Shown: positions 1-6,600 of the stretch, piece after piece
Numbering within the stretch: the stretch's first letter is position 1
Layout: every line of letters starts with the position of its first letter
NCBI GenBank assembly: GCA_047619485.1
Contig: JBLHKE010000435.1
Coordinates: forward strand, 1 to 6,743
Reading direction: 5' to 3'
Length of the DNA: 6,743 nt
From: JBLHKE01 sp047619485
GTDB taxonomy: Bacteria; Verrucomicrobiota; Verrucomicrobiia; Verrucomicrobiales; DEV007
The notes under the pieces: model-generated
The model's input: the letters and a program-made list of their open reading frames with translations, nothing else
The model's database searches: none
What the model was told of the DNA's origin: nothing
Translations under genes and position numbers: made by a program

Positions 1-3000
1 TGGGCTCGGGCATGAACCAGATCGAAGCGTTTCACCAGGCCGGGTATTTTTCGAACGCGACCGTCGCCCCAGAGGGCATGCGCCGGGAGGTGCCACTCGA
101 TGACGAACGCGTCTCGCTCTACGAGCGCGTCCGATCCTACCTGTCGGTGAATTGCTCCTTCTGCCACCGCAACGGTACGATCAACGAATTTTGGAGGGGT
201 GGGTTCTACACGCCGCTGGCGCAGATGCGGTTTACACCGCGCCTGGTCAACCCCCACGATGTCCTAGAGTCGCGGCTGCACCTGCGGATGGCGACCCCCG
301 GTGTGATCCGGATGCCCCCGATCGGCTCGGGCGAGATCGATTCGGCAGGGATCGAATTGATCGCGAGTTGGATCGCGAGTTTAGACATCGATCCTTGGGA
401 GGAGTTTACCTTTGGTGTTTCTGAGAGAGAAGGCAATGCCACGATCGAGACGACGGAGGATGTGATCACCGTCGCCGGTTCTGGTAGCGGCGTGGCGGGG
501 GAACTCGCCGGGCATTTCTTGCGCCAGGCGACATCGGGGAATTTTTTACTAACGGCCGATCTCGACGAGCAGTATGTGCCGGTCGGGGAGGGGGTTGCAG
601 GAATTTTGTTTGGCTCCCAAAGTACGACAGCGGCGGCATTTTTTGGATTGAATTCTGCGGGCAACATCGCGCTCGATCTCCGCTCTGGGAGTGTGGTGGA
701 AGCCCCGCCAGCAGGCAACTTTGGGACCGCTACGTCCCGGCTGCGCCTGAGGCGCGAGGGCATCGACCTAGTTGCCGAGATTGCGCCTGAGAATGGTGCG
801 TGGCAGGCGGCGGGCCGGGGAACGGTGAGCCTTGGTGACCATCCGATGGCCGGACTGTTCTCGAGCACTGGAAACCCGCTAGAATCGAACACGGCTAGGT
901 TTTCAAAGGTGGGTCTGATCTCGTTGCAACTGGCTCCGCTGGTCGCCCGGGAGTACGTCGCCCCCGACCTGATCGCCCTGGAGGCCGGCATCGAGATCTT
1001 CGGCGCGGCCGAGGTGGAAAGGGTGGAATTCTATGCTGGCGAGCAACTCTTAGGAGAGGTGATGTCCGCCCCCTACCAGTTAGTCTGGCAGGACGCATCC
1101 GCCGGCCAACACGCGCTGCGTGCAAGGGTCGTCACGGCTTCGGGTGCGAGTTTGGATAGCGAAACGGTCGGCGTCGCAGTTGCGTATCCCGATGCTGGCG
1201 CGATTGGATCAGGGGTCGCCGGCTTCGAAGGTGGTTCATGGATTGGGGAAGTGGGTGCGGAGGGGTTTCTGATCGCTGGTGCCGCTTCCCAGCGACTCCC
1301 CGCAGGGGCGAGCGTCACCGTCCCAACTGCCCAGCCGGGGGTGGTCGTAGCGGAAGCCCTCCTCCTCGATGATCCGGTATCAGGGTTCGGCGTCGACGGG
1401 ATCTGGCGCGCGGCAGCAGATGCCGGCTCTAGGCTGGAGCTTGAGATCGATCTGCCCGATGGGCTGTGGCACGATCTTTCGCTGTATTTCCTCGACCCGG
1501 ATCAACCTGGGCGCGTCCAGGACGTCGAGATCCGGGATGGCGCTGGGAACATTTTGCTAGATCAGGAAATCTCCGAATTTTCGGCAGGAAAATATATTAA
1601 TGTTAGAGTCCGTGGGAGATTGGCGATCAGCATCGGTACTAGTGCTGGTGGGGCGGCCGTCCTCAGTGGGATTTTCCTCGATGCGGTCGAGAATGATCCG
1701 CCGGTGGTGGCGATTCTCGCTCTCCCTGATCACGTGATTCCGAAGGCTGCCCAACCGCTGTTGCTCGAAGCCGAGGCCAGCGATGACCAGGGGATCGCCG
1801 CGGTTAGTTTTTTTGCCGACGAGACGCTGCTGGGGACGGTCGACCAGGCGCCCTGGGTGTTCGAGTGGCGCGGGGTCGTCGCTGGGTCACATGAGATCTA
1901 TGCTCGCGCGACGGACTTGCTCGGGACAAAATCAGTCTCTGAGAAGGTGACCATCCAGGTGCTCGATGTGTTCGCGGTGGCCGAATTGATCGCTATCGAC
2001 GATTCGACGAGTGGGAACTGGATCGGAACCTACGGTTCCTCCGGGGTGGTGATCCCGAACCACGAGGAGAGTTTGCCGGCCAACAGCGATTTTTCGGTGC
2101 AGGGAGCATCGACCCAAACGTTTGCCAACCATCCGATCGCGGACGCGCGTGCCCCGTTGTCATCTTCCGGGGATCGCCGCTTCCTCAAACCGTGGTTTGG
2201 ACAGAACTTCTCGATCGACGTGGGTGTGCGGGACGGCGGCACGACCGAGGTGGCCTTCTACACGCTCGATTGGTACCGGTTTGGTTGGACGATGCGGATT
2301 CGTGCCGTCGATGCGAGCACCGGGCAGGTGCTGGAAGATCGCGAGTTCGAGGAGACCGAAGGTGGGAGGTACCTCCGCTGGAAGGTGCGCGGACGGGTGC
2401 GGTTCGAATTCTCTGCAGTGTTCGGTCACGCGACGGTGGCGGGGGTTTTCTTCGATCGTCGCGGAGGGAGCCAGCCGACTGCGACCTTCGTCAATCCAGT
2501 GCCCGGCGGAAACTACAGCCTGCAGCTGGGGGTCCCGGTAGAGATCGGTGTCGATTCTCCCGCGGGGATAGCGAAGGTCGAGCTGTTCGAGGGGCGCACG
2601 GTCATCGGCGAGTGGGCTGACCCGCCGTTTGTGTCGCGTTGGCGGCCGCAGCGCGAGGGTGTGTATGAATTGCTGGCGCGAGTCACGGACGTGAATGGAG
2701 GCATCGCGGAGACCTCCATCTCAGCCGTGAACGTCGGTGTGCCTACCCGGCCTGGCGAGGTGGTGTTCGACCGGCGGGACACAGAGACTCTCGGCAGTTG
2801 GATCGGCGAGTATGGAGGTGACGGCTACGCCTTGGCGGCGGACGCTGCATCGTTTCCGGCATTCGCGGCACTGACACTGCCGGGTCTTGACGATGTGGTG
2901 GTGTGGCAAAGCTCTAGCGGCGATGCGCGCGTCCTGCAGCGGGCAGACGGGAGCGGGCGTCTTGGGGCTGCATGGCAGTCGGACAGCCAATTCGATTTTC

Positions 3001-3641
3001 GGGTTCAGGTTGAGGGCGGCAGGTGGCATCAGGTGGCGTTCTATCTGATGGACTGGGCAGGGGGTCGACAGTTTCGCATCGACGTGCTGGATGAGGGCGG
3101 GGGACTCCTCGAAAGTAGGTCTGTCTCCGATGTCACGGCGGGTGAATACCTGCGATGGTATCTCAAGGGAGACGTCAGATTCCGCTTCACAAACGTAGCG
3201 GGCGGTGCCATCGCTAGCGGAATCTTTTTCCAACCGGTTGACGGATTCGACGCTTGGGCGCTCGACCAGGTCGGCACCTCGCCCGCACCAGGGTTGGAAT
3301 TCGGGGATCTCGATGGTGACGGGGAGGCGAACATTTTCGAATACAAATTCGGCAGCTCCGAGCCGGGAGGGGGTGGCCGACTGGGAGTGGGAGGCTCCCA
3401 GGACGATGGATCCCTGACGCTCAGCTGGCGGGAAACTCCGTTCTCGGACGACGTATCGCTGGCGCTCGAGTTTTCACATGATCTGCTGACCTGGCAGCCA
3501 GCCTCAGGTGACATCGGTACGCAAAGGCGGATTCCGAAAGCAGACCACGACCTCGTCGAGGTTACGATCGCGGAACAGATTCTCCCTGGCCGCCGATTTT
3601 TCCGACTCGTGGCAGTAAGAAATGATGGGCAAGATGATTAA
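1..3641 (+). CDS. C-terminal part of a giant secreted cytochrome c / beta-sandwich multidomain protein (5' end outside window)
   Basis: The frame is open from the left edge. The ATG at 12 is internal, because the sequence around it (MNQIEAFHQAGYF) aligns inside the cytochrome region of the downstream paralogue (HNQIKLLSEAGYF). Numbering from that Met, the order is: end of a c-type cytochrome domain (1-130, heme motif CSFCH at 48-52, likely axial Met in RMPPIG at 101); concanavalin/DUF1349-like domain (134-306); Ig-like modules (308-391, 563-652, 821-909) alternating with WIG modules (405-558, 656-816, 917-1076); an EF-hand-like loop (1099-1110); and a C-terminal beta-rich domain ending in RRFFRLVAV. 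The missing upstream part probably carries a first heme and a PQQ propeller, as in the next gene. That part is inferred, and a cytochrome-only protein is the alternative. The protein should be extracytoplasmic, because heme c is attached outside the cytoplasm. Substrate unknown. Confidence 0.93.
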   Translation, partial: GSGMNQIEAFHQAGYFSNATVAPEGMRREVPLDDERVSLYERVRSYLSVNCSFCHRNGTINEFWRGGFYTPLAQMRFTPRLVNPHDVLESRLHLRMATPGVIRMPPIGSGEIDSAGIELIASWIASLDIDPWEEFTFGVSEREGNATIETTEDVITVAGSGSGVAGELAGHFLRQATSGNFLLTADLDEQYVPVGEGVAGILFGSQSTTAAAFFGLNSAGNIALDLRSGSVVEAPPAGNFGTATSRLRLRREGIDLVAEIAPENGAWQAAGRGTVSLGDHPMAGLFSSTGNPLESNTARFSKVGLISLQLAPLVAREYVAPDLIALEAGIEIFGAAEVERVEFYAGEQLLGEVMSAPYQLVWQDASAGQHALRARVVTASGASLDSETVGVAVAYPDAGAIGSGVAGFEGGSWIGEVGAEGFLIAGAASQRLPAGASVTVPTAQPGVVVAEALLLDDPVSGFGVDGIWRAAADAGSRLELEIDLPDGLWHDLSLYFLDPDQPGRVQDVEIRDGAGNILLDQEISEFSAGKYINVRVRGRLAISIGTSAGGAAVLSGIFLDAVENDPPVVAILALPDHVIPKAAQPLLLEAEASDDQGIAAVSFFADETLLGTVDQAPWVFEWRGVVAGSHEIYARATDLLGTKSVSEKVTIQVLDVFAVAELIAIDDSTSGNWIGTYGSSGVVIPNHEESLPANSDFSVQGASTQTFANHPIADARAPLSSSGDRRFLKPWFGQNFSIDVGVRDGGTTEVAFYTLDWYRFGWTMRIRAVDASTGQVLEDREFEETEGGRYLRWKVRGRVRFEFSAVFGHATVAGVFFDRRGGSQPTATFVNPVPGGNYSLQLGVPVEIGVDSPAGIAKVELFEGRTVIGEWADPPFVSRWRPQREGVYELLARVTDVNGGIAETSISAVNVGVPTRPGEVVFDRRDTETLGSWIGEYGGDGYALAADAASFPAFAALTLPGLDDVVVWQSSSGDARVLQRADGSGRLGAAWQSDSQFDFRVQVEGGRWHQVAFYLMDWAGGRQFRIDVLDEGGGLLESRSVSDVTAGEYLRWYLKGDVRFRFTNVAGGAIASGIFFQPVDGFDAWALDQVGTSPAPGLEFGDLDGDGEANIFEYKFGSSEPGGGGRLGVGGSQDDGSLTLSWRETPFSDDVSLALEFSHDLLTWQPASGDIGTQRRIPKADHDLVEVTIAEQILPGRRFFRLVAVRNDGQDD
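153..167 (+). other. Heme c attachment motif (CSFCH) of protein 1
   Basis: Cys48-Ser-Phe-Cys51-His52 (counting from the internal Met at 12) is an in-frame CXXCH. Met101 in IRMPPIG, 53 residues after the first heme cysteine, is the likely sixth ligand and matches Met727 of protein 2 in spacing. This corresponds to the second heme of the paralogue. Confidence 0.93.
411..929 (+). other. Concanavalin-like / DUF1349-like beta-sandwich in protein 1
   Basis: Residues ~134-306 follow the DUF1349-like pattern I recognise: an ITVAGSGSGV opening, HFLRQATSGNFLLTADLD ('flyq..sGdf.l.a.vd'), EGVAGILFG, SRLRLRREGIDLVAEI and a final TARFSKVGL strand. Domains of this fold often sit next to catalytic or cytochrome modules in secreted bacterial proteins and are presumed to bind glycan or protein. 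No binding residues can be assigned. Confidence 0.68.
933..1184 (+). repeat. Ig-like module 1 (Big_9 type) of protein 1
   Basis: Residues 308-391 carry the bacterial Ig signature V-E-F-Y-A-G-E-Q-L-L-G, then AP-Y-x-L-V-W and a final A-L-R-A-R-V strand. Modules of this type usually act as rigid spacers or surface-binding arms in secreted enzymes. Confidence 0.78.
1224..1685 (+). repeat. WIG module 1 of protein 1
   Basis: Residues 405-558 begin GGSWIGEVGAEGF and end VLSGIFLDA. Internal landmarks shared with the other copies are ALxxD, LPDGLWHDLSLYFLD, V-E-I-R-D, the S-A-G-K-Y strand and V-R-G-R-L. This is the most diverged copy: the usual L-D-W is L-D-P, and the final G-F-F is G-I-F-L. I recognise the module as widespread in secreted bacterial proteins but know no established name or function for it. 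Confidence 0.72.
1698..1967 (+). repeat. Ig-like module 2 (Big_9 type) of protein 1
   Basis: Residues 563-652 begin PPVVAILALP and contain DDQGIAAVSFFADETLLG, then AP-W-V-F-E-W and HEIYARATDLLG, which matches the Big_9 strand pattern closely. It lies between WIG modules 1 and 2. Confidence 0.82.
1977..2459 (+). repeat. WIG module 2 of protein 1
   Basis: Residues 656-816 begin SGNWIGTYGSSG and end VAGVFFDR. Landmarks are VRDGGTTEVAFYTLDW, M-R-I-R-A-V-D, GGRYLRWKVRGRVRFEF and the GVFF end. It has the intact L-D-W and Y-L-R-W motifs missing from copy 1. Confidence 0.76.
2472..2738 (+). repeat. Ig-like module 3 (Big_9 type) of protein 1
   Basis: Residues 821-909 contain SPAGIAKVELFEGRTVIGEW, then PPFVSRW and YELLARVTDVNGGIA. 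The same strand order as the other Ig-like modules is kept at low sequence identity, which indicates old duplication or independent domain gain. Confidence 0.78.
2760..3239 (+). repeat. WIG module 3 of protein 1
   Basis: Residues 917-1076 begin LGSWIGEYGGDGYAL and end IASGIFFQPV. This copy is closest to the general form of the module: GGRWHQVAFYLMDW, FRIDVLD, TAGEYLRWYLKGDVRFRF and SGIFF. The regularly spaced aromatic residues would suit a ligand-binding beta-sandwich, but no ligand is known. Confidence 0.78.
3300..3365 (+). other. EF-hand-like calcium-binding loop in the C-terminal linker of protein 1
   Basis: Residues 1099-1110 read DLDGDGEANIFE. Asp stands at loop positions 1, 3 and 5, Gly at 6 and Glu at 12, a complete EF-hand-type calcium loop, followed by YKFGSSEP. 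'DxDGDGxxNxxEYxxGxxP' linkers of this sort are common just before C-terminal domains in secreted PVC-group proteins. Confidence 0.8.
3399..3638 (+). other. Small C-terminal beta-rich domain of protein 1 (possible sorting or anchoring tail)
   Basis: Residues ~1130-1209 show alternating hydrophobic strands (SLTLSWRE, VSLALEFSHDLLTWQPA, LVEVTIAE) and end RRFFRLVAV plus a short charged tail. The 'S-xx-L-xx-W ... R-F-F-R-L' ending is a recurrent C-terminus in large secreted Verrucomicrobiota-like proteins. A sorting or anchoring role is a guess. No LPXTG, PEP-CTERM or transmembrane segment is visible. Confidence 0.55.
3616..3641 (+). promoter_or_regulatory. Overlapping stop/start junction between the two paralogues
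   Basis: The stop of gene 1 (TAA, 3639-3641) lies inside the first codons of gene 2, whose possible ATGs are at 3622, 3625 and 3634. The overlap is therefore 20, 17 or 8 bases. An in-frame TAA at 3616-3618 excludes any earlier start. There is no room for a terminator, and no clear Shine-Dalgarno precedes the ATGs. Reinitiation by ribosomes finishing gene 1 is a plausible way to start gene 2 (inference). Confidence 0.75.
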
Positions 3642-3699
3642 GTTTCAATTCAGTTTGGTTGTGATCGTCCTGGTGATGCTGGCGGCACCTGTCTCCAGT
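3622..3699 (+). other. Sec signal peptide of the GSDH-cytochrome fusion
   Basis: The N-terminus has lysines at 4 and 7, then an uninterrupted hydrophobic core (LVVIVLVMLAA, 12-22) and a PVSS-Q stretch that fits signal peptidase I cleavage near residue 26. There is no lipobox cysteine, so a lipoprotein is unlikely. If translation starts at ATG 3634 (M-I-K-F), the peptide is four residues shorter and still complete. Export is required for heme c attachment and for PQQ loading outside the cytoplasm. Confidence 0.85.
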
Positions 3700-6600
3700 C
3701 AGGTCGGGATGTCTAGGGTTCCCAATACGACGATCCAGATGCCGGCGGAGATGCCGGTGTCCGGTTTCGGATTAGTCCCGGCGCTCGGATCACTGCGTTT
3801 CGAAGAGCCGGTCGCGATCGCCTTCCCACCGGGTGAGGTGGGTCGGGTGTTCGTGGTCGAGCGCAGGGGGAGGATCCTCGTGGTTGATCGGACTGAACCC
3901 GAGCCATCGGCGAGCGTTTTTCTCGACATCCGCAACGAGGTCAACTCTTCCTGGATCGAGTCGGGCCTGCTCGGTCTGGCGTTCCACCCGGACTACGCGA
4001 CGAACGGTTACTTCTATGTGTTCCGGACGAGCACCGAGTCTAGTGCGGCGTCACCGGGCTACCGGCACAATGTGGTTGTGCGCTACTCGGTATCTGTCGC
4101 CGACCCGAACGCCGCGCTGCTGGAGTCGAAGGAATACATCGTAAAACAGCTCGACGTCTCCCCGGAGCATAACGGTGGCGACATCCACTTCGGCCCAGAC
4201 GGCTACCTCTATTTTTCGATTGGTGACAACGGTCCGGGGCCGGTCGATGCCAGCGACCACCCACACCAACCGATCGACGGGGGGATGTTTGGTGGCGTGT
4301 TCCGCATCGATGTCGACCTCAGGCCGGATAGCGTGGCGCCGAACCCGCACCACGCGGTGACCGGCAACTACGCGATCCCACCGGACAACCCCTTCATCGG
4401 GGTGACCGAGCACCACGGGGTGGCGGTCGATCCGGGCGAGGTGCGCACCGAGTTCTACGCCTACGGATTCCGCAATCCCTGGAGGTTTTCATTCCACCCG
4501 GTGACAGGTGCTCTGTACCTTGGTGATGTCGGCAACGCGGCCTGGGAAGAGATCAACATAGTCGAGCCCGGCGAGAACTATGGCTGGCCGTACATCGAGG
4601 GTCTAACCGAGAACAACTTTAACGGTCCGGGCAAGGGCGTGCGGTCGAGCCCTCCTGAGGTGCTGATCCGGCACGGTCGCGAGAACTTCCGGGGCAACTC
4701 GATCGTCGGTGGCGTGTTCTACCAGGGCTCGGATTTGCCGGGTTTGGACGGTGCTTACATTTACGGCGACCACCGCAGCGGGCATCTATGGGCGATGTTC
4801 CCCGGCGGCGGTGGTGGGATTAAAACGCCGGAGAACTGGCTGGCGAGCAAGTTCGGGATCTCCAGCTTTGGGAGGGATGCTGCCGACGGCAGCCTCCTGG
4901 TTGCCAACGTTTCGACGGGCGAGATCGACCGGTTGGTCTATGTGCCACCAGAGGAGGCTGATCCGTTCCCGCAGACATTGGACGAGACAGGTATCTTTGC
5001 GGATCTGACCACCCTTGAGCCAAATCCCGGGGTTCTCCCGTACCAGTTGAACCAGCGATTCTGGTCCGATTACGCGGACAAGACCCGCTGGTTCTCGGTG
5101 CCGGATGTGGCAGACAAGATCGACTTCTCGAGCGATGGGCAATGGCAGTTCCCAGCTGGCACCGTTTGGGTGAAACATTTCGATCTGGAGATGGTGCGTG
5201 GCGATGCCTCTTCGAAGCGGCGCTTGGAGACCCGCGTGATCGTCGGAGGGGGGGATGAGATGTACGGCGTGACCTATCGCTGGGATCCGGATACTGGGGT
5301 GGCGGCGCTGGTGCCTGCTGAGGGGATGGACGAACCGTTGGAAATCCAGGAAACAGATGGCTCGATACGGCAACAGGTCTGGCGCTATCCGGGACGTGGC
5401 GAGTGCGCGACCTGCCACACGCCTGCCAAACAATTCGCCGTCGGCTTCAACAGCGCGCAACTGAATCGGGACGTGCTGTTAGGGGGCGAGTTACACAATC
5501 AGATCAAACTTCTCTCCGAGGCGGGCTACTTCGAGAACCCGCCAGACGACGAGGGGATCGTCGAGCTGCGCCGCGAGTCCGATCTGGCCGATGAGCGGGT
5601 CGGCATTCATGATCGCGCGAGATCGTACCTCTCAGTCAACTGCTCGTTCTGCCACCGCCCTGGAACTCTGACCGATTACTGGGACGGTAGGCTTAGCACG
5701 GACTACAAGGACATGGGATTCAGCTCGCGAATCTTGAAGGAGGGTTCTCCGGCCAGCTCGACCCTCCATTGGCGTCTGACGACACGGGGCATCATCCGCA
5801 TGCCAACGGTCGGATCTTATGAGGTTGACCAGGTCGGCCAAGAGCTGGTCCGGCGCTGGATCGCGAGCTTTCCGCTGGCACCGTGGGAGCAGACGAAGCT
5901 AGGGAACCCGGAGCGAGAGGGGAGCGCGAGTGTCGAGGGTAACCTTGATGAGATCACGGTGGCTGGGGCATCGGGTGGTGTTGGCTCACTGACTGGGCAA
6001 TTCTTGCACCAGGGCACCTCGGGTTCCACGCAGACTACGGTTCGTCTCGACAGCCAGTTCTGCCACGTGGGTGAAGGCAGCGCCGGGCTGATGATGCGGG
6101 GGGCTGGTGGAGAAGCTGTTTTTATCGGCCAGCAGACTGACGGGCAAGTGACGTTTGAGTTACTCGGTGGCACCTTGGTCCAGTCAGGTGGGCCGCTCGA
6201 TTTCGCTCCGGGCGGGCTCTGGCTCCGGCTCAAGCGGGAGAATTCTCTAGTCAGTGCCGAGGTGCGGCCAGAGGGCGGTGCTTGGGTTTTGGTGGGGGCC
6301 GGGGAGGTGGCCTTACCTGAGGGGATCGATGTCGGCGTCCTCGCTGGCAGTGAGAGTGTGACGGAGGTTAATACCGCTAAGTTCGGGAGCTTCGCCTGGA
6401 GTTCGGTGACGCTGCTGCCTCCTGGGGAGCCGGGTGTCTATGAGGCTGGAGACAATGTATTACTCGAGGCGGATGTCGACCGTTATGGAACTGGCGCTGG
6501 GGTCGATCGGGTCGAGTTCTACCGTGACGACGAACTCATCGGCGAGGCTCTCGCTGCGCCATGGGAATTCCTCTGGCGTGATGCGCTCGCCGGGGATTAC

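Larger units (their letters stand above)
4966..5892 (+). other. Diheme cytochrome c region of protein 2
   Basis: The region covers residues ~449-757. It starts with a segment typical of the SO_2930/TIGR03806-like group (ETGIFADL, then LNQRFWSDYADKTRW), continues through GTVWVKHF, RRLETRVIV and MYGVTYRWD, and reaches heme motif 1 (CATCH, nt 5404-5418). Heme motif 2 (CSFCH, nt 5641-5655) follows 79 residues later. Met727 in RMPTVG, 53 residues after the second heme cysteine, is the likely sixth ligand of heme 2. There is no Met between the two heme motifs, so the ligand of heme 1 is not obvious. Likely role: accept electrons from PQQ and pass them to a periplasmic or surface partner. Confidence 0.88.

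Noticed and set aside
12..14. ATG at 12 as the true start of gene 1
   Set aside because: The frame is open to the left edge, no signal peptide follows, and the sequence aligns with residues ~626 onward of protein 2, in the middle of the diheme region.
206..991. 261-codon open frame on the minus strand
   Set aside because: It lies wholly opposite the conserved cytochrome, beta-sandwich and Ig-like coding region of gene 1. The peptide is rich in Ser, Pro and Arg with no domain pattern, as expected for antisense of GC-rich coding DNA.
1806..1815. Run of T residues as a slippage or phase-variation site
   Set aside because: The run is short and encodes the conserved S-F-F strand of an Ig-like module. 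The frame continues intact on both sides.
2721..3233. 170-codon minus-strand open frame with several cysteines
   Set aside because: It mirrors WIG module 3 on the + strand. The cysteines are scattered and do not form a metal or heme motif.
3616..3641. Split of one giant gene into two by frameshift
   Set aside because: The upstream protein ends in a complete C-terminal domain and the downstream frame begins with a proper signal peptide and N-terminal GSDH domain, so these are two genes.
4786..5460. 224-codon open frame on the minus strand
   Set aside because: It is antisense to the end of the GSDH domain and the start of the cytochrome region, whose conserved motifs explain the DNA. The peptide has no recognisable motif.
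6061..6066. Cys-His pair (Cys814-His815) as a third heme site in protein 2
   Set aside because: The residue three before the Cys is Ser, so no CXXCH is formed, and the pair sits inside a beta-sandwich domain absent from cytochromes.
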